From Rhodoferax antarcticus ANT.BR (GTDB lineage Bacteria > Pseudomonadota > Gammaproteobacteria > Burkholderiales > Burkholderiaceae_C): a DNA stretch of 64,000 bases. Within the stretch, counting starts at the first letter, position 1; each line of letters starts with the position of its first letter. The notes under the pieces are model-generated. The model saw nothing but the letters and a program-made list of their open reading frames with translations. It was not told the DNA's origin and ran no database searches. The translations under genes and the position numbers were made by a program. Positions 28,842 through 37,254 of the stretch are shown here, one piece after another. The stretch spans positions 125,496 to 189,495 of the forward strand of contig NZ_MSYM01000013.1 in NCBI RefSeq assembly GCF_001938565.1. The letters are read 5' to 3'.

Positions 28842-29066
28842 ATGAACCCTCAAGACCTGCAACTGCTGGTGACACGCACCATGCCCTTTGGCAAATACAA
28901 GGGCCGCTTGATCGTTGACCTGCCGGGCGATTACCTGCGCTGGTTTGTGCGTGAGAGCGTGCAAAACGGCAGACGACAAAGTGAAATTGGCCGCCTGCTG
29001 GCGCTGATGCACGAGATTGACCACAACGGCCTGTCAGACCTGCTCAAGCCGTTGCGCCCTAAGTAA
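28842..29066 (+). CDS. DUF3820 family protein
   Basis: This 74-residue protein has the DUF3820 core MPFGKYKGRLIVDLPGDYL. It starts 19 bases after yciH, so the two are probably co-transcribed. The family is widespread and its function is unclear; related domains occur near nucleases. Confidence 0.85.
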   Translation: MNPQDLQLLVTRTMPFGKYKGRLIVDLPGDYLRWFVRESVQNGRRQSEIGRLLALMHEIDHNGLSDLLKPLRPK

Positions 29067-29107
29067 GGGGCAGGACAACTCTGGCAATGGCAAGCGCGGG
29101 TACGCTG

Positions 29108-29710
29108 CTACACCCCGGCAATCACCGCTTCAATCTCGGCAAAGGTGCGGGCCATTTCATGCGTGTGGATCTGCACACCCAACTGGCGCGCGATTTGCGA
29201 CGCGGAAAAGATGCCCATCAGCGCTTGTTTGCCATCGGCGTCTAGGCCCACCACGATGGCGTGGGCGCGGCCGTCGGCCTTGAGCGAGGCGACGATGTGG
29301 CCCACGCGCGCCTTTTTCACGTCCTCAATGTTCAAAGCATCCATCTTTTCCACCGACACCATCACATCGGCCACATGCAACTCATGGCGCTTGACCTGGT
29401 GGCGTTGGGCTGCCAGAACCGGCTTTTCGCCCAGAACATCCACAGAGGTCAACAGGCCGGCCACCTGCTGGCGGCTGTCATCTACCACCAGCAACAAGCG
29501 CACCCCGCGCGCAATCATCGAGCGGTTGGCGTCATCTAACGTGGCGCTGGCATTGATGCTGGCTACCGGCACTTGCGCCAAGTCGGTCATGACCTGGACG
29601 GCCGGTGAATCAATGTGTACCGGCGGCGGGTTGAAAGCGCCGGGCAGGTGACAGCCGGAGGTGGCGATCGATGTTTTTGGCAGGGGTTTGTGGCCGGTAG
29701 CGTCGTTCAT
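29108..29710 (-). CDS. CBS-domain protein
   Basis: This 200-residue protein carries a pair of CBS domains (about residues 40-100 and 120-185), which usually bind adenine nucleotides. VQVMTDLAQVPVASINASATL starts the first; VGHIVASLKADGRAHAIVVG lies in the second. No effector domain is attached. The ribosome binding site GAGGAC precedes ATG 29710. It converges on the DUF3820 gene. Confidence 0.85.
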   Translation of the reverse strand: MNDATGHKPLPKTSIATSGCHLPGAFNPPPVHIDSPAVQVMTDLAQVPVASINASATLDDANRSMIARGVRLLLVVDDSRQQVAGLLTSVDVLGEKPVLAAQRHQVKRHELHVADVMVSVEKMDALNIEDVKKARVGHIVASLKADGRAHAIVVGLDADGKQALMGIFSASQIARQLGVQIHTHEMARTFAEIEAVIAGV

Positions 29711-29990
29711 GATATTGTCCTCGTTGGTTTCAGGGGGAGTATGCTCGGCACCGCAGAGCAGTCTGGCGCGCAGTCACACTTTATGGTTTTTCCCAGGACT
29801 TTGGCAAGGCTGGTTCAATACCCACTCTGGGGGAGCATTGGATGTCGCAGGTTCTGGGCCTTGTTACTTGCAACGCTTTCTCTGCGTGACATGCAGAGCC
29901 TGTTTTTTGCATGACCGCGTTGCGCTCTGATAACCTTCAGCGCTGGGGCGGGTGTAAATGCGATGCACCCTCGCCGTATGCGGGGAAAAT

Positions 29991-31187
29991 ATGACGATGA
30001 CAACAGGCAATCCAATGGTTCTACTCGTCGACGACGACGAGTTCCACCTTGACATGATTTATGCGCAACTGCTGGCCATTGGCTATGAGCGGGTAGTTTG
30101 CGCTGCCAGCGGCGCCCAGGCATTGGCCGAGCTGGAGACCTGGGGGCCAGCCATTGGTACGGTCATCTGCGACCTGTCGATGCCCGACATGGATGGCTTG
30201 GTCTTGATCAGGCACCTGGCGCAGCGCCATTTGTCGGCGGGCATCATCCTGCTCTCAGGCGCGCAGGGCGAAATTTTGCACAGCGCCGCCCGGCTGGTGA
30301 GCGCGCACAAGATGAATCTGCTGGGTGTGTTGGCCAAACCCTGCTCCAACGCCCAACTGCAGCAGCTGCTGTCGCGCCTGCAGCCTACCAGCGCGCCCAG
30401 CCGGCCAGACCTCGCCCCCGAACTGACCGCGCAGCGCCTGAAGCTGGCGCTGGCCAGCGGCGAGTTCATTCCCTGGTACCAGCCCAAGCTGGACATCCGC
30501 AGCGGCCTGGTGGTGGGGGTGGAGGCGCTGGCGCGCTGGCCCTGTGCGGCGGGCGGCATGATCGGCCCGGCGCGGTTTGTGCCCGCCATGGAAGCGGCTG
30601 GCCTGGCCGATGCGTTGTTTTTTGCGATGGCCCGCCAAGTGGCACAAGACCTGTCTGACTGGCAGCGGCAGCATATTTTTGTCAAGGCGGCGTTGAATTT
30701 GTCAATGAGCACCGCGCTCAACCTGGCGGTGCCAGAGCAGCTGCAGTGCATCGTCCACAAGGCGGGTCTGCAGCCTTCAGACTTCATCATTGAAGTCACC
30801 GAGAGCCAGTTGATGGTGAACCGCGCGCTGATCATGGAGAGCCTTACCCGCCTGTCACTGATGGGTTTTGTGCTGTCGATTGACGACTTTGGCACCGGTT
30901 ACTCCAGCCTGGTGCAATTGATTGACCTGCCGTTCAAAGAGCTGAAGATTGATGGCAGTTTTGTGCAGCGCGCCAGCACCGAGCAAAAAGCCCAGTCGGT
31001 GCTGCGCATGGCCATTTTGCTGGGCAACAACCTAGCCATGCAGGTGGTAGCCGAAGGGGTTGAGACGCAGGAGCAGCTTGAATTCGTGCGCCTTTGGGGT
31101 GGCCACATGGTGCAGGGTTACCACTTTGCCCGGCCTATGCCGCTGGCAGAATGCACCGCGTTTTTAGTGCAGCCCAGACAGCTTTAG
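29991..31187 (+). CDS. Response regulator with EAL phosphodiesterase domain
   Basis: This 398-residue two-domain protein would lower cyclic-di-GMP. The receiver domain has the acidic pocket VDDDE, the phospho-acceptor Asp61 in VICDLSMPD and the conserved Lys in VLAKPC. The EAL domain has Glu178 in VEALARW, LNLS, the Glu in IIEVTES, DDFGTGYSS, LKIDGSF and AEGVET, so it looks catalytically complete. ATG 29991, with GGGGAAA just upstream, is preferred to an earlier in-frame start. The hybrid kinase downstream is a plausible partner. Confidence 0.9.
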   Translation: MTMTTGNPMVLLVDDDEFHLDMIYAQLLAIGYERVVCAASGAQALAELETWGPAIGTVICDLSMPDMDGLVLIRHLAQRHLSAGIILLSGAQGEILHSAARLVSAHKMNLLGVLAKPCSNAQLQQLLSRLQPTSAPSRPDLAPELTAQRLKLALASGEFIPWYQPKLDIRSGLVVGVEALARWPCAAGGMIGPARFVPAMEAAGLADALFFAMARQVAQDLSDWQRQHIFVKAALNLSMSTALNLAVPEQLQCIVHKAGLQPSDFIIEVTESQLMVNRALIMESLTRLSLMGFVLSIDDFGTGYSSLVQLIDLPFKELKIDGSFVQRASTEQKAQSVLRMAILLGNNLAMQVVAEGVETQEQLEFVRLWGGHMVQGYHFARPMPLAECTAFLVQPRQL

Positions 31188-31230
31188 TGTCAGCCCTGAC
31201 GCGGCTTGGAGAAGATCGAATAATTTAAGT

Positions 31231-31288
31231 AAAAATGGCCTCTGGCCCTTATAAATAAAGCGCTAGTAGCTATGAAATATATAGTAAT
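31231..31288 (-). repeat. Palindromic repeat copy 7
   Basis: Reverse orientation, with AAAATGGCCTCTGGCCCTTA and AAAGCGCTAGTAGCTATG. It ends in ATATATAGTAAT, as copy 6 does. It separates the EAL regulator from the receiver relic. Confidence 0.9.
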
Positions 31289-31298
31289 TAGGGAAGCA

Positions 31299-31412
31299 AT
31301 GAACGCTCACGATTTGTGCCAATTCAATATTCTGTTGGTAGATGACGACGATCAACTGATTGAAACAGGGCTGACCAACGCCAGAGCGTGCACGTCGTCC
31401 GCCAGCCGCTGA
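31299..31412 (+). pseudogene. Relic of a response regulator receiver domain
   Basis: This 37-codon frame reads MNAHDLCQFNILLVDDDD and then QLIETG. That is the typical opening of a CheY-like receiver with its acidic pocket. After that the sequence loses any receiver character and stops. GGGAAG lies upstream as a ribosome binding site. It overlaps the kinase start in another frame, so it may survive as a leader that couples translation. It is most simply the stump of a deleted regulator gene. Confidence 0.65.
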
Positions 31413-34400
31413 TTGGTTCACCCTTGGCTTCAGTGCGCAAAACCTCGACCCTGCTGTGGGCCAGCGGCGTGCTGGTGCTGGGGCTGGGGCTGACGGGCGT
31501 CTTCTGGCGCCAGGCCAGAACGGTAGCAGCAGAGCAAATCCAGGTTGAGTTGGCGCGCGAGGCCAGCGACATTACCGGCACCCTTGAGCGCAACCTGAAG
31601 GCCAACGCGTTGATGCTGATGGGTTTTGCGGGTTTGTTTGATGCCTCGGATGAGGTGACACGCCAAGACTTCAGAGGCTACTTTGAGGTGCTGAGCGCCG
31701 CCGCAAAAACCCAGGGGTTCGCCGGGGTGGCCTACGTGGAGCAGGTCAGCGCGCAAAACCTGCAGCAGCACCAGGCCCGGGTGCGCAGTGATGGCTTGCC
31801 GTACTACCGCGTCAGCCCGCATGGCAACCGGGCTGCCTATACGCCCATCGTTTACATCGAGCCGATTGACAGCGGCAACAACCGTCGTGCGGTGGGCTTT
31901 GACATCAGCACCGTGCCAGCGGAACGATCTGCCTTGGCACTGGCGCGTGACACCGGGCAGCTGGTGATCTCGGGCAAGCTTACCCTGAAGCAGGACGAAG
32001 GCCAGGGCCAGCCCGGCTTTGTCATGTATGCGCCTGTTTACCAGCGCGCCGCCCGCCCCAAGACGCTGGCCGAGCGTCAATCCAGCATCGTTGGCTGGGT
32101 GGACGTCCCCTTTCGCGTGGCAAGTCTGATCGCACAGTTGCTGCCACAGGGTCTGCGCGACATGGGCCTGTCGATCTACGACACCGGCGATGTGTCAGCC
32201 GCCAACCTGATGTTTGATGCCGAAGGCCCGCACACCAGCGCGCCAGCGGGTGCTGCGCGCTTTACCAGGCAGCTGAACTTTGGTGGGCGCCAGTGGACGC
32301 TGGCTTATCTGGCAAAGCCAGGGTTTGGCGCGCCGGCCATCAAGCAACGGCCTGCACTGGTCGGCGCTACCGGCATGCTGCTGAGTTTGTTGCTGAGCCT
32401 GTTGACAGCCTTGCTGCTACGCACGCAGCAGCGGCGCGAGCAGGCGGTGCTGCGTGATGCTGGCGAGGCAGAGCGCCAGGTTCGCGAGGCGTTGCGCGCT
32501 GACAATGAGCGCGCCCTGCAGGCCAGCGTGTGGGCCATGAGCGAAGCCCAGCGCATTGGGCGGGTGGGCACTTATATAGCCGACATTCAGAAAGCCACCT
32601 TTCAAGAGTCCGGCGTGCTGACCGATATTTTTGGCATTGATCACACCTATGACAGGAGCATCAGCAGCTGGTTGGCGATGATCGTGCCAGAGTATCGCCA
32701 GTCGGTGCAGGAGCACTACCAGCGCACGATTGAGGGGGATGGCCTATTTGACCAGGAATACCCCATCATCCGCCCAGTGGATGGCCAGACGCGCTGGGTA
32801 CGGGCACTGGGCGAGTTGTCTGCGGCCGCGCAAGGGCAGCCCAGCGTGCTGTGCGGCACCATTCAGGACATTACCGCGCGCAAAACCGTCGAGCTGGAGC
32901 TGCAAACCTACCGCGACCACCTGGAAGAGTTGGTGCAGCAGAAGACGCAGCATCTGGAGCAGGCGCTGCTGGCACTGAAGCAGCAAAAATTCATCCTTGA
33001 CGAGCATGCCATCGTGACCATGACCGATATGGATGGCCTCTACACCTATGGCAACGCCAAGTTCACAGCCATCAGTGGCTACAGCCCAGAAGAATTTTTA
33101 GGCTGCCACCATAGCCTGGTCAGCTCAGGGGTGCACCCACCGGCCTTTTTTCAGGCGATGTACGACGCAGTGAACCGTGGTGAAGCCTGGCATGTGCAAG
33201 AGTGCAACCGCGCCAAAGACGGGCACCTGTATTGGACCGACACCACCTTTTACGCTTTCCGTGACGCCAGTGGCCAGCCCGAGAGCTACCTCTCAGTGCG
33301 CACCGAGATCACCCAGCGCAAAGCCGCCGAGCAGGCGCAGCAGCTGGCCATGTCGTTACTGGCCGCCACCCTGGAGTCCACTGGCGACGGCATTCTGGTG
33401 ATGGACCGAGCGCATCACATCACCCTGTGGAACCAGCGTTTTGTGGCGCTGTGGCGCGTCCCCCCAGAACTGCTGACTGGGCAGGCCAGCGACGCGGTGT
33501 TGGCCTGTGTGGCGGGCCAACTGGCGCAGCCCGTGCTGTTCACCGACAAGGTGCTGGCGCTCGAGCGCACGCCTGAGGCCTCGAGCAATGAGACCGTCGA
33601 CCTGGCCGACGGGCGCGTGTTCAGGTGCATCTCGCACCCGCAGAAACTCGGCCAAGAGGTGGTGGGCCGCGTCTGGTCGTTTGCCGACATCACCGAGTTC
33701 AAACGCGCCGAGAGCGCTGCCAACGCTGCCAACCAGGCCAAGTCAGATTTTCTGGCCAACATGAGCCACGAGATCCGGACCCCCATGAACGGCGTCATTG
33801 GCATGGTCGACATCCTGCAGCAAACGCCGCTTCAGTCCGAGCAAAAGCGCATGCTCGACACCATTGCCAACTCGTCACAAACGCTGTTGCACATCCTCAA
33901 TGACATTCTGGATTACTCAAAAATCGAGGCTGGCCACATGGCCGTGGAGCGCCTGGCCACACCGCTTGTGCCGCTGTGCCAGAGCGTGGTGCAGTTGCTG
34001 CAAAGCTCGGCCAGCGCGCAGGGTGTTGCGCTGTCTTTAGCGATTGACCCCGCGCTGCCCTGCGCGATCTACACCGACCCGACCCGGCTGCGTCAGGTGC
34101 TGCTCAATCTGCTGGGCAACGCCATCAAGTTCACCCTGGCGGCACCTGGGCGCGTGCCCAGTGTGGCGTTGCGTCTGGAAACCGGCACCCTTGACAGCGG
34201 CCAGCCTGGTCTGCTGCTCACGGTGCAAGACAACGGTATTGGCATCAGTGAAGCGGTGGTGGCCAAGCTGTTTACCCCGTTTACCCAGGCCGACGCCAGC
34301 ACCGCGCGCCAGTTTGGTGGCACCGGTCTGGGCCTGTCGATCAGCCAGCGCCTGGTGGCGCTGATGGGCGGCCAGATCACGGTGCAAAGCACGCTGGGTG

Positions 34401-35359
34401 AGGGCTCTGCATTCACGGTGGCGCTGCCTTTGCATGAGGCGCCATTGGAGCCAGCGGCCCCCGATCTGGATGAGCGCCGCCTGCGCCCACGACCGCCTGC
34501 ACCCAGCGTGGCGCAAGCGGCCGCCAGTGGGCAGCTGATCTTGCTAGCCGAAGACAACGAAACCAACCGCGACGTGTTGCGCGAGCAGTTGCGCCTTCTG
34601 GGTTATGCCGCCGAGGTGGCAGACGACGGTGTGGCTGCGCTGGCACAGTGGCGCAGTGGCCGCTACAGCCTGCTACTGACCGACTGCCACATGCCGCTGA
34701 TGGACGGGTTCGCCCTGGCCGGCGCGATTCGCGCCGAGGAACTGCCGGGTCAGCGACGACCCATCATCGCGGTGACTGCCAACGCCATGCGTGGTGAGGC
34801 GCAAAACTGCCTGTCCAGCGGCATGGACGACTACCTGAGCAAGCCGCTGCGCTTGCAAGAGCTGGGGTCGATGCTGGCCAAGTGGCTGCCCTTGGCGGGT
34901 GATGCTACGCCACAAGATCCTGAGCAGGCTCTAGCTGAGCTCGCGCCAGCGCAAGCAGCTGCCGTCCCGCAGGCCAGCCATGAACTCCCCAGTGCGCCGT
35001 TGTCAGTGGGCCTGCCCATTTGGAACCCTGACACGCTGGCGCAACTGGTGGGCAACAACCCCGGTTTGCATCAGCGTCTGCTCACCAAGTTTCTGACCAA
35101 TGCCACCAGGCAGTTGAAAGCGATCCAACTGGCTGCGCTGGCGGGTGAGGCCAACAAGGCGGCGCAAGTGGCGCACACGTTCAAGTCATCCGCCCGCGCG
35201 GTGGGTGCGCTTAGCCTGGGCCAGTTGTGTGAGCAGCTCGAAACCGCTGGTCTGGCGGGCGAGGCTACCACCTGCCTGGCGCTGGCGGCTTCCTTAGATG
35301 CTGCATTTATCCAGACCCGGGACGCGATTCTGGCTCGGGATACGGGCGCTGAGGCCTGA
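31388..35359 (+). CDS. Hybrid sensor histidine kinase (CHASE-PAS-HisKA-HATPase-REC-Hpt)
   Basis: This 1323-residue membrane sensor has TM1 at about 20-40 and a periplasmic CHASE-type domain to about 310 (GFAGVAYVEQV, VGFDISTVPAE). TM2 (about 326-346) follows, then PAS/PAC repeats (about 380-500, 530-650 and 655-770). HisKA has His794 in ANMSHEIRTPMNG. HATPase motifs are GNAIKFT, DNGIGI and GGTGLGLS. The receiver has Asp1099 in LTDCHMPLMDG, and the C-terminal Hpt has His1263 in VAHTFKSSARA. It carries a full phosphorelay on one chain. GTG 31388 has no clear ribosome binding site and the exact start is uncertain. Confidence 0.92.
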   Translation: MHVVRQPLIGSPLASVRKTSTLLWASGVLVLGLGLTGVFWRQARTVAAEQIQVELAREASDITGTLERNLKANALMLMGFAGLFDASDEVTRQDFRGYFEVLSAAAKTQGFAGVAYVEQVSAQNLQQHQARVRSDGLPYYRVSPHGNRAAYTPIVYIEPIDSGNNRRAVGFDISTVPAERSALALARDTGQLVISGKLTLKQDEGQGQPGFVMYAPVYQRAARPKTLAERQSSIVGWVDVPFRVASLIAQLLPQGLRDMGLSIYDTGDVSAANLMFDAEGPHTSAPAGAARFTRQLNFGGRQWTLAYLAKPGFGAPAIKQRPALVGATGMLLSLLLSLLTALLLRTQQRREQAVLRDAGEAERQVREALRADNERALQASVWAMSEAQRIGRVGTYIADIQKATFQESGVLTDIFGIDHTYDRSISSWLAMIVPEYRQSVQEHYQRTIEGDGLFDQEYPIIRPVDGQTRWVRALGELSAAAQGQPSVLCGTIQDITARKTVELELQTYRDHLEELVQQKTQHLEQALLALKQQKFILDEHAIVTMTDMDGLYTYGNAKFTAISGYSPEEFLGCHHSLVSSGVHPPAFFQAMYDAVNRGEAWHVQECNRAKDGHLYWTDTTFYAFRDASGQPESYLSVRTEITQRKAAEQAQQLAMSLLAATLESTGDGILVMDRAHHITLWNQRFVALWRVPPELLTGQASDAVLACVAGQLAQPVLFTDKVLALERTPEASSNETVDLADGRVFRCISHPQKLGQEVVGRVWSFADITEFKRAESAANAANQAKSDFLANMSHEIRTPMNGVIGMVDILQQTPLQSEQKRMLDTIANSSQTLLHILNDILDYSKIEAGHMAVERLATPLVPLCQSVVQLLQSSASAQGVALSLAIDPALPCAIYTDPTRLRQVLLNLLGNAIKFTLAAPGRVPSVALRLETGTLDSGQPGLLLTVQDNGIGISEAVVAKLFTPFTQADASTARQFGGTGLGLSISQRLVALMGGQITVQSTLGEGSAFTVALPLHEAPLEPAAPDLDERRLRPRPPAPSVAQAAASGQLILLAEDNETNRDVLREQLRLLGYAAEVADDGVAALAQWRSGRYSLLLTDCHMPLMDGFALAGAIRAEELPGQRRPIIAVTANAMRGEAQNCLSSGMDDYLSKPLRLQELGSMLAKWLPLAGDATPQDPEQALAELAPAQAAAVPQASHELPSAPLSVGLPIWNPDTLAQLVGNNPGLHQRLLTKFLTNATRQLKAIQLAALAGEANKAAQVAHTFKSSARAVGALSLGQLCEQLETAGLAGEATTCLALAASLDAAFIQTRDAILARDTGAEA

Positions 35360-35483
35360 CAGACTTTTTTCCGCTATCGCTATTGTTGCAGTCATCGCCT
35401 CAACCATTGCCCTCTTGAGGAAAGCGCAAAAGCGCATCGTGGTGCCCGTTCTGCCGGGATTTTCCGATATACTATGCAGCTTC

Positions 35484-35560
35484 GCGGCTGTAGCTCAGTT
35501 GGATAGAGTACTTGGCTACGAACCAAGGGGTCGTGGGTTCAATTCCTGCCAGCCGCACCA
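35484..35560 (+). tRNA. tRNA-Arg (anticodon ACG)
   Basis: The 77-base tRNA has acceptor stem GCGGCTG/CAGCCGC, D-arm AGCTCAGTTGGATAGAGT and anticodon stem CTTGG/CCAAG around CTACGAA. The T-arm GTGGGTTCAATTCCTGC and an encoded CCA follow. TATACT at 35468-35473 is a likely -10. Its 3' half is the left attachment site of the genomic island. Confidence 0.97.
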
Positions 35561-35563
35561 TAT
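35516..35563 (+). repeat. Left attachment site (attL) of the genomic island
   Basis: These 48 bases of the tRNA 3' half plus TAT recur at 57668-57715 with three mismatches. Because insertion in a tRNA 3' end normally restores the gene from the element's own copy, this half of the tRNA was probably delivered by the island. Confidence 0.9.
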
Positions 35564-35568
35564 AGAAC

Positions 35569-35608
35569 AAGGACTTAGCGTCGAAAGACTCTAAGTCCTT
35601 TCTTCTTT
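35569..35608 (+). terminator. Terminator downstream of tRNA-Arg
   Basis: The stem AAGGACTTAG/CTAAGTCCTT (10 bp, 12-base loop) is followed by TCTTCTTT. It starts eight bases after the tRNA and lies inside the island, so the island seems to supply the terminator as well as the tRNA end. Confidence 0.85.
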
Positions 35609-35629
35609 GTGGCTTTGAACATCGCTCTG

Positions 35630-35646
35630 GTTGCCGTTCGGTTGCC
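35630..35646 (+). repeat. 17-bp direct repeat near the left island end
   Basis: GTTGCCGTTCGGTTGCC occurs here and, in the same orientation, at 57520-57536 near the right end. It is itself two GTTGCC blocks separated by GTTCG. A candidate integrase arm-type or Xis binding site. Confidence 0.7.
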
Positions 35647-35768
35647 TCCTTCGGCTTCAATTCCATCGGATCACGGATGTGCGACATGTTTGGTCCGTCT
35701 TTGACGGGCCTCGAACAAAAAACTCACATGTAAATGTATTTGGGCGAAAACCTTCCCCCCAACTTTCT

Positions 35769-35807
35769 TTGCAAATGCACCTGCATGTTGGCATAATTGC
35801 CAACATG
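35769..35807 (+). promoter_or_regulatory. Promoter and operator of the TumE/TumA pair
   Basis: TTGCAA (35769-35774) and CATAAT (35792-35797) are spaced by 17 bases. A palindrome with perfect 10-bp arms, CATGTTGGCA (35784-35793) and TGCCAACATG (35798-35807), overlaps the -10 and the ATG. It is a likely operator for the DNA-binding antitoxin. Transcription would start at or next to the ATG. Confidence 0.7.
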
Positions 35808-36089
35808 CCAACCGAACTGATTACCCGTTTCAAGAACATCACGCCCGACGGGGCGATTCTGGAACTGGTGGTGTGGAAAGTGCCCGCGCCGGTGCCGCCC
35901 ACGGAGCACGGCTACAAGTACCGCGCCGTGTATGCGGTGAATGGCGTGCGGGTGGTGGGCTTTGACAATGAGCGCGGTAAGGGCGATCACTGCCATTTGG
36001 ATGGCACCGAGGTGCCCTACACCTTTGTCAGTGTGGAGCAGTTGGTGGAAGACTTTATTGCGGCAGTCGCCGCCAGGAGAGCACTATGA
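35805..36089 (+). CDS. TumE-family toxin (DUF6516-like)
   Basis: This 94-residue protein begins MPTELITRFKNITPDGAILE. YKYRAVYAVNGVRVVGFDNERGKGDHCH resembles the TumE toxin family, with its Asp-Asn-Glu and His-rich core. ATG 35805 lies in the palindromic operator and has no ribosome binding site. The stop overlaps the antitoxin start by four bases. TumE proteins are thought to act on RNA; activity here is inferred. Confidence 0.75.
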   Translation: MPTELITRFKNITPDGAILELVVWKVPAPVPPTEHGYKYRAVYAVNGVRVVGFDNERGKGDHCHLDGTEVPYTFVSVEQLVEDFIAAVAARRAL

Positions 36090-36439
36090 CCGAACGATTT
36101 TTGACGATCACTTTGCAGCCCGACTGGAAAGGCGCGTTGCGTGCTGCAGGCAAAGCGGCTACAGCGGCCACCTACCAGGGCGAGGTGCTGAACTTTGAGA
36201 GCCCCGGCCACTTTTTTGGCCAACTGTCTGAGAAACGGTGGGAGATCGTGCGGGCAGCGCAGGGCAAGGGTGAACTATCGGTGCGCGAGCTGGCGCGGGT
36301 GGTGGGCCGCGATGTCAAGCGTGTGCACGAGGATGTGGGCATTCTGGCTGAGCTCGGCCTGCTGGAGCGCACCGAAGGCGGCGGGGTGCTGTGCCCCTAT
36401 ATGTCGATGCACATCGACATGTATTTGAAGGCGGCTTGA
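36086..36439 (+). CDS. TumA-type antitoxin, HTH DNA-binding protein
   Basis: This 117-residue protein has a winged-helix DNA-binding C-terminal half (ELSVRELARVVGRDVKRVHED and GLLERTEGGGV). Its N-terminal half (LTITLQPDWKGALRAAGKA) probably contacts the toxin. It overlaps the toxin gene by four bases. It probably represses its own operon through the palindrome at 35784-35807. A run of GGGGGGG follows the stop. Confidence 0.78.
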   Translation: MTERFLTITLQPDWKGALRAAGKAATAATYQGEVLNFESPGHFFGQLSEKRWEIVRAAQGKGELSVRELARVVGRDVKRVHEDVGILAELGLLERTEGGGVLCPYMSMHIDMYLKAA

Positions 36440-36510
36440 AGCGGGGGGGGCTGAGCCGTAGTTACTCAAGGCTTCATGCTCATGGGCCCAGTAAATTCTA
36501 AAACATGCAC

Positions 36511-36539
36511 TTGACGGAATATTCCGCAAAGGTTATATT
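36511..36539 (+). promoter_or_regulatory. Promoter and operator of the HigB/HigA pair
   Basis: TTGACG (36511-36516) and TATATT (36534-36539) are spaced by 17 bases. The perfect 12-bp palindrome CGGAATATTCCG (36515-36526) overlaps the -35 and spacer, a natural operator for the Xre-family antitoxin. The ATG lies six bases after the -10, so the transcript would have almost no leader. Confidence 0.72.
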
Positions 36540-36544
36540 TGCGC

Positions 36545-36910
36545 ATGACTTGGGATGTTGAATACACAGACGAATTTGGTGACTGGTGGGCCAGCCTGAC
36601 GGAAGACGAGCAAGCGTCGTTGGCCGCCTCTGTGAAGTTGCTGGAAGCGCGGGGGCCGTCGCTGGGGCATCCACACAGCAGCGGCATCAATGGCTCCAAG
36701 CATGGCCATATGCGCGAGCTGCGCACCCAACACGGCGGGCGACCGTTTCGCACGCTGTACGCATTCGATCCGCGCCGCATGGCGATTCTTTTGATTGGTG
36801 GCGACAAGACGGGTGACAACCGTTGGTATGACGTGAATGTGCCGATTGCCGACCGGCTGTATGACCAGCACCTGGACCAACTTCGACGTGAAGGAGAGAT
36901 TGATGGCTAA
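36545..36910 (+). CDS. higB: HigB/RelE-type toxin
   Basis: This 121-residue protein is of the RelE/ParE superfamily (Gp49/HigB group). MTWDVEYTDEFGDWWASL is the family's usual start, and HGHMRELRTQHGGRPFRTLYAFDPRR carries the basic active-site region. Such toxins cut mRNA on the ribosome. The toxin gene precedes the antitoxin, as in higBA. It overlaps higA by eight bases. Confidence 0.87.
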   Translation: MTWDVEYTDEFGDWWASLTEDEQASLAASVKLLEARGPSLGHPHSSGINGSKHGHMRELRTQHGGRPFRTLYAFDPRRMAILLIGGDKTGDNRWYDVNVPIADRLYDQHLDQLRREGEIDG

Positions 36911-37229
36911 GAAATTTACAGAACTGCGCGCAGGCATGAGCCAGGCCGCACGCGAGAAGTCTGACGGCATGGCCAGGCAGATGTTGGCGGAAATGCCACT
37001 CAATGAGCTGCGCCAAGCCCGTGGCCTGTCTCAAAAGATGTTGGCCGAAGTGCTGCATGTGCAACAGCCGTCGATTGCAAAGATAGAGAAGCGGACCGAT
37101 ATGTACCTGTCCACCCTGCGCAGCCACATTGAGGCCATGGGCGGTGAGCTTGACGTGATTGCGCGGTTTCCAGACGGGTCGGTCAAGATCAATAACTTTA
37201 CCGATTTGGGGGCTGTCGCTCCGCTCTGA
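36903..37229 (+). CDS. higA: HigA-type Xre-family antitoxin
   Basis: This 108-residue protein has an Xre helix-turn-helix (NELRQARGLSQKMLAEVLHVQQPSIAKIEKRT). The N-terminal part MAKKFTELRAGMS is typical of the partner of Gp49-type toxins. ATG 36903 overlaps the end of higB. It probably binds CGGAATATTCCG in its own promoter. Confidence 0.88.
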   Translation: MAKKFTELRAGMSQAAREKSDGMARQMLAEMPLNELRQARGLSQKMLAEVLHVQQPSIAKIEKRTDMYLSTLRSHIEAMGGELDVIARFPDGSVKINNFTDLGAVAPL

Positions 37230-37254
37230 ATTCCGACGGCTAAACTGGTGGCTC

